A DNA stretch of 64,000 nt from Acuticoccus sp051016205 (GTDB lineage: Bacteria > Pseudomonadota > Alphaproteobacteria > Rhizobiales > Amorphaceae). Shown in pieces: positions 7,778-16,334 of the stretch. The stretch covers positions 5,952,001 to 6,016,000 of the forward strand of contig CP136534.1 in NCBI GenBank assembly GCA_051016205.1. The letters are read 5' to 3'. The first letter of the stretch is position 1, and every line of letters starts with the position of its first letter. Under the pieces are notes generated by a model, which saw only the letters and a program-made list of their open reading frames with translations, did no database searches and was not told the DNA's origin. The translations under genes and the position numbers were made by a program.

Positions 7778-8427
7778 CCATCGCGCTGGTGAACCCGAAC
7801 ACCTCCACCGCCACCACTGAGGCAATGGTCGCGATCGCCCAGGACGCTGCTGGCGGAAGTGCTACCATAAAGGGCGTCACGGCCCACTTTGGCGCGTCCC
7901 TCATCACCGAACCCGGCGCCCTTTCGGTGGCGGCGGACGCCGTCCTCGCGCTCGCTCCAACCCTTGGCGACTATGACGGGGTGATCGTGGCAGCGTTCGG
8001 CGACCCGGGCCTTCATGCCCTGCGTGAGCGCTTGCCCTGCCCCGTCACAGGCATCGCCGAAGCCGGCATGGCCGAAGCTGCAAAAGGCGGCCGGCGCTTT
8101 GCCGTCGTGACCACAACGCCGGACCTTCGCGGCGCCATTGCAAAGGCTGCGGCTTTCCACGGCCATGAAGCGTTCGCAGGCACGTTCATCACGCCTGGTG
8201 ATCCCCACAGTTTGATGACCGATGACGCCGCTCTCGTTGCAGCACTCGGCAAAGCCTGTGGGACGGCCATCGCCGAGGGAGGGGCGGAAGCGGTGGTGAT
8301 TGGCGGAGGGCCGCTTGCGCGGGCGGCACGGGTTCTGGCGTCCACCGTTGAGGTGCCGCTGATCGAGCCCGTTCCTGCCGCCGTCAGGCTTTCACTGGTT
8401 CGCCTTCAGGAGATGCGCCAGACATGA
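7774..8427 (+). CDS. Asp/Glu/hydantoin racemase family protein
   Basis: About 217 residues, with a TTG start overlapping the previous stop. The N-terminal IALVNPNTSTATTEAM is the signature of the hydantoin/allantoin racemase branch. The two catalytic-cysteine positions of the superfamily are not both obvious: the first region reads IVAAFGDPGLHAL, where allantoin racemases usually have a cysteine in this strand, and the second reads AVVIGGGPLARAA, where a cysteine is also expected. Catalysis may therefore differ from classical two-base racemisation. Context with allantoinase-like hydrolases points to a cyclic ureide or hydantoin substrate, but this is inference. Confidence 0.82.
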   Translation: MTIALVNPNTSTATTEAMVAIAQDAAGGSATIKGVTAHFGASLITEPGALSVAADAVLALAPTLGDYDGVIVAAFGDPGLHALRERLPCPVTGIAEAGMAEAAKGGRRFAVVTTTPDLRGAIAKAAAFHGHEAFAGTFITPGDPHSLMTDDAALVAALGKACGTAIAEGGAEAVVIGGGPLARAARVLASTVEVPLIEPVPAAVRLSLVRLQEMRQT

Positions 8428-9917
8428 CCGTCACGCTTGTTACTGCCGACCACATCATCACAGGTTTTGCGCTTGACGGTACGGCGCAGATCCTCACCGA
8501 CGGCGCGATTGTCATCGAGGGCGACACCATCGTAGCGGTCGGGCAGGCAGAAGCCCTGCGCCGCACCCACCCTGATGCCAAGGTGGTTGGCGGCAAGGGG
8601 CGGGTTGTCATCCCCGGGCTCATCAACGCGCACCACCATGTCGGTCTCACCCCCTTCCAACTCGGTGCGCGCGACCAGCCACTGGAACTGTGGTTCCCGG
8701 AGCGGCTGGTGATGCGCGATGTGGATGCGCGGCTCGACACGCTTTATTCCGCCTTCGAGATGGTCGCCTCAGGCGTCACCACCGTGCAGCACCTTCATAG
8801 CCGCGCCCCCGGCAACACCGACGGCGTGGTGGCACGCGCTGGTGAGATTTTGGGCGCCTATACGGAAATTGGGATGCGCGCGTCCTACTCCTTTGCCCTG
8901 CGCGACCAGAACAGGATGATCTACGAGGCGGACGAGGCGTTCGTCGCCATGCTGCCGGCAGAGCTTCAAGCGCCGACGGCGGCCTACCTGGCTTCGTTCG
9001 CATTGCCGCTCAGTGACCAGATCGATGTGTTTCACGAACTGCGCGCCCGCTACGCCGACGCACCGCGACTTGCAATCCAGATTGCCCCGTCGAACCTGCA
9101 CTGGCTGTCCGACGCCGCCCTTGAGAGCACGGCGCGGCTTGCCCAAGACACGGGCGCGCCGATGCACATGCATCTGTTGGAGACGCCTTACCAAAAAGAG
9201 TATGCGTTCCGGCGCACGGGTGGATCGGCGCTCGCCTATATGGACCAATTTGGGCTTGTGGGTCCTCACTTCACCATTGGCCACGGCGTCTGGATGACTG
9301 AGGAGGACGTGGCGCTCCTTGCCGAACGGGGCGGCTGCCTTTGTCACAACTGCTCATCTAATCTCAGGCTGAAGAGCGGGACGGCCAACCTCAACCGGTT
9401 CCTTTCAAGCGGCGTTCCCGTAGCACTTGGGATCGACGAGGCCGGCATCAACGACGACCGCGACATGCTTCAGGAAATGCGCCTTGCGCTGACCTTGCAC
9501 CGCCCCCCCGGGCACGATGCGCCGTACCCCACGGGGGAGCAGATCCTACGCATGGCGACCGAGCACGGCGCAGCGACGACCCCCTTTAAGAGTAAGATCG
9601 GGCGACTGGCGCCAGGGATGCTCGCCGACATTGTCGTCCTCGACTATGACCGCATCACCTTCCCATGGCAGGACGCTTCCATCCCACTCACCGACGTCTT
9701 GGTGCGACGGGCCAAGGCAGGCGCGGTGGAGACGGTGTTGGTGAACGGAGACCAGATCTACCACGAAGGCCGCTTCACGTATGTGGATCGCGCGGCGACG
9801 CTGAGGGACATCGCGCACGCACTGTCCCAGCCTGACACACCGCACGAGGCGGAAAGGCGCCGCCTCGCCGCCGCGCTTGTGGAGCCTGTGCGGGACTTTT
9901 ACCGCGGCTGGCTTTAG
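8424..9917 (+). CDS. Amidohydrolase family protein, Trz/Atz/guanine-deaminase-like
   Basis: About 497 residues of the metal-dependent ATZ/TRZ amidohydrolase family, which deaminates or dechlorinates N-heterocycles (guanine, cytosine, hydroxyatrazine, 8-oxoguanine). Metal ligands visible are H70 and H72 in GLINAHHHVG, a later histidine in MHMHLLETPYQ, GHGVWMTEED, and the Asp in ALGIDEAGINDD. The ATG overlaps the racemase stop (ATGA). It is the last gene of the operon, and the alcohol dehydrogenase converges on it after 31 bases with no clear terminator between. Ring deamination of an imported heterocycle is the most probable role. Confidence 0.88.
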   Translation: MTVTLVTADHIITGFALDGTAQILTDGAIVIEGDTIVAVGQAEALRRTHPDAKVVGGKGRVVIPGLINAHHHVGLTPFQLGARDQPLELWFPERLVMRDVDARLDTLYSAFEMVASGVTTVQHLHSRAPGNTDGVVARAGEILGAYTEIGMRASYSFALRDQNRMIYEADEAFVAMLPAELQAPTAAYLASFALPLSDQIDVFHELRARYADAPRLAIQIAPSNLHWLSDAALESTARLAQDTGAPMHMHLLETPYQKEYAFRRTGGSALAYMDQFGLVGPHFTIGHGVWMTEEDVALLAERGGCLCHNCSSNLRLKSGTANLNRFLSSGVPVALGIDEAGINDDRDMLQEMRLALTLHRPPGHDAPYPTGEQILRMATEHGAATTPFKSKIGRLAPGMLADIVVLDYDRITFPWQDASIPLTDVLVRRAKAGAVETVLVNGDQIYHEGRFTYVDRAATLRDIAHALSQPDTPHEAERRRLAAALVEPVRDFYRGWL

Positions 9918-9948
9918 GACCTCACCGCCATCGGCCAGCCGTGCATGG

Positions 9949-11013
9949 TCAGGGTGTGATGGCGACCTTCAGAACACCGTCCCGCTGGTTGGCAAATAGC
10001 TCGTAGGCGTCCTCGATCTGATCGAGCCCATAGCGGTGGGTGACAAGACCGCTGAGGTCGATCCGGCCGCCTTCGATGGTACTCATCAATCGGCGCATGC
10101 GCTCTTTCCCGCCGGGGCAAAGGGCGGTGACAATGCGATTGTCGCCAAGGCCGGCGTGGAACGCGTCGAGGGGAATGGTGAGGTCTGAGGAGTAGACGCC
10201 AAGGCTGGACAACGTGCCGCCCGGCCGCAAAACCCTCAGGCAGCTCTCAAACGTCTGCTGTGTGCCCAAGGCCTCGATGGCAACGTCCACACCGCGCCCA
10301 TTGGTGATCTTCATGATCTCCTCGACAGGATCGACGGATTTGTAGTCGATCACCACATCCGCGCCGAACGTCTGTGCTATCTGAAGGCGCGCGGGCACTG
10401 TGTCGACCCCGATGATGAGGCTCGCACCGCGCAGCTTTGCGCCTGCCGTGGCGCACAGCCCGATGGGACCTTGGGCAAACACTGCCACCGTGTCGCCGAT
10501 CTGGATGTCGCCCTCTTCCGCCCCGGCAAAGCCGGTCGACATGATGTCGGGGCACATGAGGACCTCTTCGTCGCTGAGGCCATCGGGCACGGGCGCAAGG
10601 TTCGTCATCGCATCGGGAACGAGGACGTACTCTGCCTGTGTCCCGTCGATGGTGTTGCCGAACCGCCAGCCACCCATCGGCCGGTAGCCGTGAGGCGCAC
10701 TTTGGCCGTCTTGGGAGTGCTGGCCGCACAGGCAGGCGTTGGAATAGCCGCTGGGGCAGATGGCACCGGCAATCACCCGTTGGCCTTCGCTGTAACCCTT
10801 CACGTCGCGGCCCAGCTTTTCGATCACCCCGACGGGTTCGTGACCGACGGTCAAACCCTTCTCGACGGGATACTCACCTTTCAGGATATGAACGTCGGTG
10901 CCGCAGATGGTGGTGGTGGTGATCCTCACCAGGGCGTCGCTGGACCCAACGTCCGGGATCGGCTTGTCTTCGAGCACGATCCGGCCTGGTTCGACGAAGA
11001 TGGCAGCTCTCAT
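9949..11013 (-). CDS. Zinc-dependent medium-chain alcohol dehydrogenase (secondary ADH / isopropanol dehydrogenase-like)
   Basis: A 354-residue MDR alcohol dehydrogenase. Catalytic zinc ligands C37 (TTTICGTDVH), H58 and E59 (GHEPVG) are present. The QHSQDGQSAPHGYRPMGG segment and GGWRFGNTIDGTQAEYV resemble the secondary ADHs of Clostridium beijerinckii and Thermoanaerobacter. In the Rossmann fold, FAQGPIGLCATAG is followed by Asp204 in IGVDTVPARL, where NADP-dependent members have Gly-Ser-Arg; this suggests NAD(H) specificity. A perfect FNR-type box lies 65-78 bases upstream of the start, so induction under low oxygen is likely, in line with the pfl genes next to it. Confidence 0.92.
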   Translation of the reverse strand: MRAAIFVEPGRIVLEDKPIPDVGSSDALVRITTTTICGTDVHILKGEYPVEKGLTVGHEPVGVIEKLGRDVKGYSEGQRVIAGAICPSGYSNACLCGQHSQDGQSAPHGYRPMGGWRFGNTIDGTQAEYVLVPDAMTNLAPVPDGLSDEEVLMCPDIMSTGFAGAEEGDIQIGDTVAVFAQGPIGLCATAGAKLRGASLIIGVDTVPARLQIAQTFGADVVIDYKSVDPVEEIMKITNGRGVDVAIEALGTQQTFESCLRVLRPGGTLSSLGVYSSDLTIPLDAFHAGLGDNRIVTALCPGGKERMRRLMSTIEGGRIDLSGLVTHRYGLDQIEDAYELFANQRDGVLKVAITP

Positions 11014-11077
11014 AAATGGGCCCTGTGTCGGTGTCCTACGGTGGGCGGGACTTCAACGCACTTCCGGGCCCTCAACG

Positions 11078-11091
11078 TTGATGAACATCAA
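11078..11091 (-). promoter_or_regulatory. FNR/FnrL-type binding site upstream of the alcohol dehydrogenase
   Basis: TTGATGAACATCAA is a perfect match to the FNR consensus TTGAT-N4-ATCAA. Its centre is about 71 bases upstream of the alcohol dehydrogenase start and 58 bases downstream (in transcription sense) of the pflA stop, so it should give the dehydrogenase its own oxygen-controlled promoter. Confidence 0.75.
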
Positions 11092-11142
11092 CCGCGCTGC
11101 CCAAATACTTGGCGGCGGCGGGCTGATTTTTGGATTTGAAGG

Positions 11143-11985
11143 CTAGTAGACCCGCAAACCCCTTGCGGCGAACTGGTGGTGCACGCGCGACAGCAGGTCC
11201 CGGCTCGGCGGCTCGGCGTTCGCCAGTTTGTAGTCAAGGCCGAGCTCCTGCCACTTGAACGCGCCCATCTGGTGGAAGGGCAGCACCTCCACCCGCTCCA
11301 CGGCGTTGAGGGAGGCGACGAAGTCGGCAAGGTTGTTCACCTCCTCCTCATCATCGGTGAGGCCGGGGACGAGCACGAAGCGGATCCACATGCGCTCGCG
11401 CGCCTCCGACAGACGGCGCGCAAACGCCAGCACAGGGGCGTTGGACTGCCCCGTCACGCGCCTGTGCAAGGCATCATCGAAGGCTTTGATGTCGAGGAGC
11501 CAAAGGTCCACATCGCGCAACAGCTGTGTGCCGACGTGGTCCCCAAGGTATCCATTGGTGTCGAGCGCCACGTGAATGCCGCGCTCTTTCAAGCGCCGCA
11601 CGAGGGTGGTGACGAACTTGTCCTGCACCATCACCTCGCCGCCCGAAAGGGTGACGCCGCCGCGATAGTCGATCAAGAAATCGGCGTAGCGTTCGATCTC
11701 GTCCATCATGTCATCGACAGTGACGTGAAGGCCGTGCTTCAGCTTCCAGGTGTCGGGGTTATGGCAGTACTGGCAGCGGAAATGGCACCCTGACAGAAAG
11801 GCCACGAAGCGGATGCCTGGCCCGTCCAAAGTGGCCGCCGTCTCAATGGAGTGGACATAGCCTGACTGAACGCCGTGAAGCGCCCGGTCGAGGGCTGCCA
11901 CAGACGGCGTTTCCAGCGCATGGGGCTGGATCGCATAGCGATGACTGGCAAGATGCGTCAGGTGCGGACGGTCGCGGGCCACCAA
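11143..11985 (-). CDS. pflA: Pyruvate formate-lyase-activating enzyme (radical SAM)
   Basis: About 280 residues. The radical-SAM cluster motif is C67-C71-C74 (SGCHFRCQYCHNP), with the SAM-binding GGVTLSGGEVMVQ and the later VLVPGLTDDEEEV. It installs the glycyl radical on PflB, encoded just upstream on the same strand. The reading frame opens with TTG at 11985, after a TTGAGGA site; the next codon, GTG at 11982, is also a possible start. It is separated from pflB by 61 bases containing a strong hairpin, which may lower its expression relative to pflB. Confidence 0.93.
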   Translation of the reverse strand: MVARDRPHLTHLASHRYAIQPHALETPSVAALDRALHGVQSGYVHSIETAATLDGPGIRFVAFLSGCHFRCQYCHNPDTWKLKHGLHVTVDDMMDEIERYADFLIDYRGGVTLSGGEVMVQDKFVTTLVRRLKERGIHVALDTNGYLGDHVGTQLLRDVDLWLLDIKAFDDALHRRVTGQSNAPVLAFARRLSEARERMWIRFVLVPGLTDDEEEVNNLADFVASLNAVERVEVLPFHQMGAFKWQELGLDYKLANAEPPSRDLLSRVHHQFAARGLRVY

Positions 11986-11993
11986 GGGTCCTC

Positions 11994-12031
11994 AATAGAA
12001 ATGGGGCGCACGACACGGGTCGCGCGCCCCA
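11994..12031 (-). terminator. Intercistronic stem-loop with U-rich tail between pflB and pflA
   Basis: Read on the minus strand, TGGGGCGCGCGAC pairs with GTCGTGCGCCCCA (13 bp, one G-U) around a CCGT loop and is followed by TTTCTATT. This looks like an intrinsic terminator. As pflA follows it directly, it probably works as a partial terminator that sets a high PflB:PflA ratio. Confidence 0.7.
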
Positions 12032-12046
12032 CGCCAGAGTTATGGA

Positions 12047-14320
12047 TCAGGCGCTGCCGAGACCTTCGTGGAAGGTCCGCTTCAGCACCTCTTCCTGCTG
12101 CTCGCGGGTCAGCTTGATGAAGTTCACCGCATAGCCCGACACACGGATGGTCAGCTGCGGATACTTCTCGGGATGGTCCATCGCATCACGCAGCGTCTCG
12201 CGATTGAAGACGTTGACGTTGATGTGGTGACCACCATCGTCGGTGAACTTCGACAAGATCGTGCGAAGGTTTGCCACCTGATCCTCAGGCGCGCGCCCCA
12301 GCCCGTCCGGCACGATGGAGAAGGTGTAGGAAATGCCGTCCTGCGCATCCTCATAGGGGAGCTTTGCCACCGACGCGGTGGAGGCGATGGCACCAAGGTG
12401 ATCGCGCCCATGCATTGGGTTGGCCCCTGGGGCGAAGGGCTCACCAGCCTTGCGGCCATCGGGCGTTGCGCCGGTCTTCTTGCCATAGACCACGTTGGAG
12501 GTGATCGTCAGCACCGACTGGGTGTGGTCCGCACCGCGATAAGTGGGGTGCTGGCGGACCTTCTTCATGAAGCTCCGCACCACCTCAACCGCAAGATCGT
12601 CGGCGCGGGGGTCGTTGTTGCCGTAGGTGGGGATGTCGTCGCCTTCGATCTCGTAGTCGACGGCAAGGCCCCTTTCATCGCGGATCACGCGGACGGTCCC
12701 GTAGCGGATGGCAGCCAGGCTGTCGGCCACCACAGACAGCCCCGCAATACCGCAGGCCATGGTGCGATAAACATCGCGGTCATGCAGCGCCATCTCCAGC
12801 CGCTCGTAGTTATACTTGTCGTGCATGAAGTGGATGATGTTGAGCGCCTGGACGTAGACCTTCGCCAGCCAGTCCTCGAAGTGCTCGTACTTTGAAAGGA
12901 CTTCGTCGTAGTCGAGCACGTCGCTGGTGATAGGCTCCATTGCCGGCCCCACCTGATCGCCCGACAACTCGTCGCGCCCGCCGTTGATGGCGTAAAGCAG
13001 GGCCTTTGCCAGGTTCACGCGGGCGCCGAAGAACTGCATCTGCTTGCCAAGGCGCATGGCCGACACGCAGCAGGCGATGCCGTAGTCGTCGCCCCAGTAA
13101 GGCCGCATCAGATCATCGTTCTCATACTGGATGGACGATGTGTCGATGGAGGTCTTCGCACAGAAATCCCTAAAGCCTTGAGGCAGGTCGTTCGACCACA
13201 AGACGGTGAGGTTCGGTTCAGGTGCGGGTCCCAGATTGTAAAGGGTATGGAGGAAGCGGAAGCTGGACCGTGTCACCAGCGACCGGCCGTCCTCGCCAAT
13301 GCCGCCAATACACTCGGTCGCCCAGACGGGGTCGCCCGTGAAGAGGGCATTGTAGTCCGGCGTCCTCAGGAACCGCACAAGGCGCAGCTTGATGACGAGG
13401 TCGTCGAACAGCTCCTGCGCATCGCTTTCGCTCAAGCGACCAGAGGCAAGGTCCCGCTCGATGTAGATGTCGAGGAAGGTGGAGATCCGGCCCACGGACA
13501 TGGCCGCGCCGTTCTGGTCTTTGATGGCGCCGAGATAGCCGAAATAGGTCCACTGAATCGCCTCTTGGGCGGTCTCTGCGGGTTTGGAGATGTCGATGTC
13601 GTAGCGCTCGGCCATGGCCTTGAGGTCATGTAGCGCCCTGATCTGATCGGTGATTTCCTCTCGGGCACGGATCGTCTCTTCCGCCATGGTGTCAAGCTCG
13701 AGCGAGCTCATCTGCGCGTGCTTGTCCTCGATCAGCGCGTCTACGCCATAAAGGGCGACACGGCGATAGTCGCCGATGATGCGGCCGCGGCCGTACGCAT
13801 CGGGCAGACCTGTGACGACGCCTGAACGGCGCGCCTTCTTGATGTCGGGCGTGTAGGCGTCGAACACGCCCTGGTTGTGGGTCTTGCGGTACTCTGAGAA
13901 AATCTGGGTGATCTCAGGGTCCGGGGTGTAGCCGTAGGCCTCCAGCGCGGTGTCGACGGTGCGGATGCCGCCATTGGGGAAAATCGCCCGTTTCAGCGGC
14001 GCATCTGTCTGCATGCCGACAATCTTCTCGGCCGCCTTGTCCAGGTAGCCGGGTCCGAATGCGGTTAGCGACGACGGCACCGACGGGTCGACCTCTAGAA
14101 CGCCTTTTTCCCGCTCGGCCGCATAAAGCTCCAGGACTTTCTCCCAGAGCGCAGTGGTCCGCGCGGTGGGGCCCGTCAGGAACGCGCCGTCCCCATCATA
14201 GGCTGTGTAGTTGGACTGGATAAAGTCGCGGACGTCGACCTCTTGTTGCCAAAGGCCGCCCATGAAACCGGTCCATGGGCCGTCCGTGATCCGCTCCGCG
14301 CGAAGGTACCTCTTTAGCAT
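12047..14320 (-). CDS. pflB: Formate C-acetyltransferase (pyruvate formate-lyase)
   Basis: A 757-residue glycyl-radical enzyme converting pyruvate and CoA to acetyl-CoA and formate. The adjacent catalytic cysteines C417-C418 are in DYGIACCVSAM, and the radical glycine G729 is in the C-terminal RVSGYAV motif. Length and the whole fold match the E. coli enzyme (760 residues), so it is not a glycerol or choline lyase homologue. It is followed by its activase pflA. A FixK/FNR-like box lies about 72-85 bases upstream. PFL is uncommon in alphaproteobacteria, so acquisition by transfer is possible, though its base composition looks like its neighbours. Confidence 0.97.
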   Translation of the reverse strand: MLKRYLRAERITDGPWTGFMGGLWQQEVDVRDFIQSNYTAYDGDGAFLTGPTARTTALWEKVLELYAAEREKGVLEVDPSVPSSLTAFGPGYLDKAAEKIVGMQTDAPLKRAIFPNGGIRTVDTALEAYGYTPDPEITQIFSEYRKTHNQGVFDAYTPDIKKARRSGVVTGLPDAYGRGRIIGDYRRVALYGVDALIEDKHAQMSSLELDTMAEETIRAREEITDQIRALHDLKAMAERYDIDISKPAETAQEAIQWTYFGYLGAIKDQNGAAMSVGRISTFLDIYIERDLASGRLSESDAQELFDDLVIKLRLVRFLRTPDYNALFTGDPVWATECIGGIGEDGRSLVTRSSFRFLHTLYNLGPAPEPNLTVLWSNDLPQGFRDFCAKTSIDTSSIQYENDDLMRPYWGDDYGIACCVSAMRLGKQMQFFGARVNLAKALLYAINGGRDELSGDQVGPAMEPITSDVLDYDEVLSKYEHFEDWLAKVYVQALNIIHFMHDKYNYERLEMALHDRDVYRTMACGIAGLSVVADSLAAIRYGTVRVIRDERGLAVDYEIEGDDIPTYGNNDPRADDLAVEVVRSFMKKVRQHPTYRGADHTQSVLTITSNVVYGKKTGATPDGRKAGEPFAPGANPMHGRDHLGAIASTASVAKLPYEDAQDGISYTFSIVPDGLGRAPEDQVANLRTILSKFTDDGGHHINVNVFNRETLRDAMDHPEKYPQLTIRVSGYAVNFIKLTREQQEEVLKRTFHEGLGSA

Positions 14321-14760
14321 CTCGCCTCTCCCAAAAAGGGGCCAAGAGTCGGTCTGGAATGTCTAGGATTGCACCGACGCTGCCAAACTCATTGCGGTTC
14401 GTCAAATACACGCGAAGTGTTTCGCCAGATTGACACGCGCTTGGCCACGCATGTCGACATGGGGGCATTTTGCCACGGCCGTGAGGAGGTCTTCACGTCG
14501 CCTCACACACCGAGTGTGCGGCCGTTCTGGAACCTGACGGCCGCCGGTCCACGCCTCGGCTCTAAGGGCGAGTGGCCCACCTCTTGCAAGGCGTCTAAAC
14601 CAAGCGGCCTTCCCTCAAAGGCATGGCGGGGTGCGCACCGGCCCGGCGGGTGGGCCGAGAAATCAGCTTGTTCGTGTTTTGCTTAACAACAGGCAAGCTT
14701 GAGTGCACAGTGGGTGGCCGCGATAAAAATGACTGAACAGAACGACGAGGAGCATCTGTG
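14321..14760. other. Divergent intergenic region between pflB and the TRAP operon
   Basis: About 440 bases with no supported gene. It holds the FixK/FNR-like box of pflB, a CACAC-CGA-GTGTG hairpin near 14504-14520, and an inverted repeat TTGTT (14668-14672) and AACAA (14685-14689) about 75 bases before dctP that could be an operator. A GAGGAG ribosome site precedes dctP. Short open frames here lack any family resemblance. Confidence 0.6.
14392..14405 (-). promoter_or_regulatory. FixK/FNR-type box upstream of pflB
   Basis: TTGCGGTTCGTCAA fits the alphaproteobacterial FixK-type pattern TTG(A/C)-N6-(T/G)CAA, centred about 78 bases upstream of the pflB start. It is a weaker match to the classical FNR palindrome than the site at 11078-11091. 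Confidence 0.5.
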
Positions 14761-15729
14761 ATGAAGAACCGGCTGACGACCGTGCTGGCTGTGGCTGCAC
14801 TGGCCGTGTCCACCGGCTTTGCGAGTGCGCAAACCTGGAACATGGCAACTCCATACCCAGACAGCAATTTCCACACCCAGAACATCAAGATGTTCATCGA
14901 TGAAGTGGAAGCGGCGACCGATCTCGACATCACGCTCCACTCCAACGCCTCGCTTCTGAAAATGCCGGAGATCAAGCGCGGTGTGCAGACCAACCAGGCA
15001 CAGCTGGGCGAGATCCTGCTGTCGGCCTACGGCAATGAAGACCCCATGTTCAGGGTGGATTCCATTCCGTTCCTGGCGCCAGGCTACGTCAACGGCATCA
15101 AGCTGTGGCACCTGTCCAAACCGGTCATTGAAGAGAAGTTTCGCGAGCAGGGACTGATCCCGCTGTTTGCCGTCGCATGGCCGGGACAGGGCATTTACAC
15201 CGCAGAGCCCGTGGAGAGCGCGGCGGACTTCGAGGGCGTCAAATTCCGTGCTTACAACGCGGCCACCGCCCGCTTGGCTGAGTTGATGGGCGCGGTGCCC
15301 ACCACCGTTCAGGCCGCCGAAATCCCCCAAGCGTTCGCCACAGGCATTGTCTCGGCAATGATCACATCGGCCGCGACCGGTGTGGACAGCCAGTCCTGGG
15401 ACTTCGCCAACAACTATTACAACGCCCGCGCCATGAACACGAAGAACCTCGTCTTCGTGAATGCCGATGCCTTCAACGGCCTCGATGAGGAAGCCCAGGC
15501 GGCCATCATGGATGCGGCGGCACGCGCTGAAGTCCGCGGCTGGTTGATGAGCGCTGAGGCCGAGGCCGCCACCACCGCCCGCCTTGCCGAACAGGGGATG
15601 GCCGTTGCCGACCCGCCCGGCCCGCTGCTTGAAGACCTGAAGGCCGCCGGCAGCACCATGTCCGAAGAGTGGCTCGCCGACGCGGGCGAGGAAGGCGAGG
15701 CGCTGCTTGAGGCGATGAACGCCAACTAG
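14761..15729 (+). CDS. dctP: TRAP transporter substrate-binding protein, DctP family
   Basis: About 322 residues with a Sec signal peptide (positively charged MKNRLTTV, hydrophobic core, ASAQ cleavage near residue 23). The mature part begins TWNMATPYPDSNFHTQNI, and the conserved arginine region reads EGVKFRAYNAATARL, in which the arginine usually binds the substrate carboxylate. A GTG immediately precedes the chosen ATG. It heads a TRAP operon that continues into hydantoinase/oxoprolinase genes, so an organic acid or acidic amide carrying a carboxylate, such as an oxoproline-like compound, is a reasonable substrate guess. Confidence 0.93.
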   Translation: MKNRLTTVLAVAALAVSTGFASAQTWNMATPYPDSNFHTQNIKMFIDEVEAATDLDITLHSNASLLKMPEIKRGVQTNQAQLGEILLSAYGNEDPMFRVDSIPFLAPGYVNGIKLWHLSKPVIEEKFREQGLIPLFAVAWPGQGIYTAEPVESAADFEGVKFRAYNAATARLAELMGAVPTTVQAAEIPQAFATGIVSAMITSAATGVDSQSWDFANNYYNARAMNTKNLVFVNADAFNGLDEEAQAAIMDAAARAEVRGWLMSAEAEAATTARLAEQGMAVADPPGPLLEDLKAAGSTMSEEWLADAGEEGEALLEAMNAN

Positions 15730-15752
15730 GCAACCAGGGCGGAACGCCTCCC

Positions 15753-16334
15753 ATGACGAGCGAGGGCGGCACGCCCCCTCCCGCCGCCCCGCGCGCCGGT
15801 GCCCTCCGGCGCGCGCTCGATACGCTCTACACGGCAGGCGGCGTTGCGGCGGCGTGCTTCATCATCGGCATTGTCGTCATCATCATGGCCCAGGTGATCG
15901 GCCGCTTCCTCAATGCAAACATTCCAGGCTCTGACGATCTGACCGCCTGGTTCGTGGCCGCCGCCACTTTCCTTGCCCTTGCCTACACCTTCCGCCACGG
16001 CTCCCACATCCGCGTCACGCTGTTGATCGAGCGTGTCGGCGGACGGCCACGGCGGGTCCTTGAGATCATGGTGCTGGCCGTGGCGGCGTTCTTCGTCGGG
16101 TGGCTTGCGTGGGGGCTGTCAGATCTGGTGCACGATTCGTGGCGCTGGAACGATGTGGCGCAGGGGCTTTTGCCTGTGCCCATGTGGATCCCGCAGCTTG
16201 GCGCGGCCGTTGGTTCGGCGCTTTTGTGCCTTGCCCTCATCGATGATCTCCTCGTTGCCCTATCAGGCAAGTCGCCCAGCTACATTGTCTCAGCGGGCCG
16301 GGCCGACCGAAGCGACATTGAGGGCGAAGTGTGA
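15753..16334 (+). CDS. dctQ: TRAP transporter small permease subunit, DctQ family
   Basis: A 193-residue membrane protein with four predicted helices; the family signature of a helix ending in IGRFLNANIPGSDDLTAWFV, then AYTFRHGSHIRVTLL, is present. It pairs with the large DctM subunit downstream and is driven by an ion gradient. It starts 23 bases after the dctP stop. The gap to dctM is about 100 bases, unusually long for this operon, and contains a very short overlapping open frame. Confidence 0.92.
   Translation: MTSEGGTPPPAAPRAGALRRALDTLYTAGGVAAACFIIGIVVIIMAQVIGRFLNANIPGSDDLTAWFVAAATFLALAYTFRHGSHIRVTLLIERVGGRPRRVLEIMVLAVAAFFVGWLAWGLSDLVHDSWRWNDVAQGLLPVPMWIPQLGAAVGSALLCLALIDDLLVALSGKSPSYIVSAGRADRSDIEGEV

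Noticed and set aside
14370..14760. Short plus-strand ORF (about 105 codons) between pflB and dctP
   Set aside because: No ribosome site, unusual composition, and it covers the pflB promoter box. No homology was recognised.
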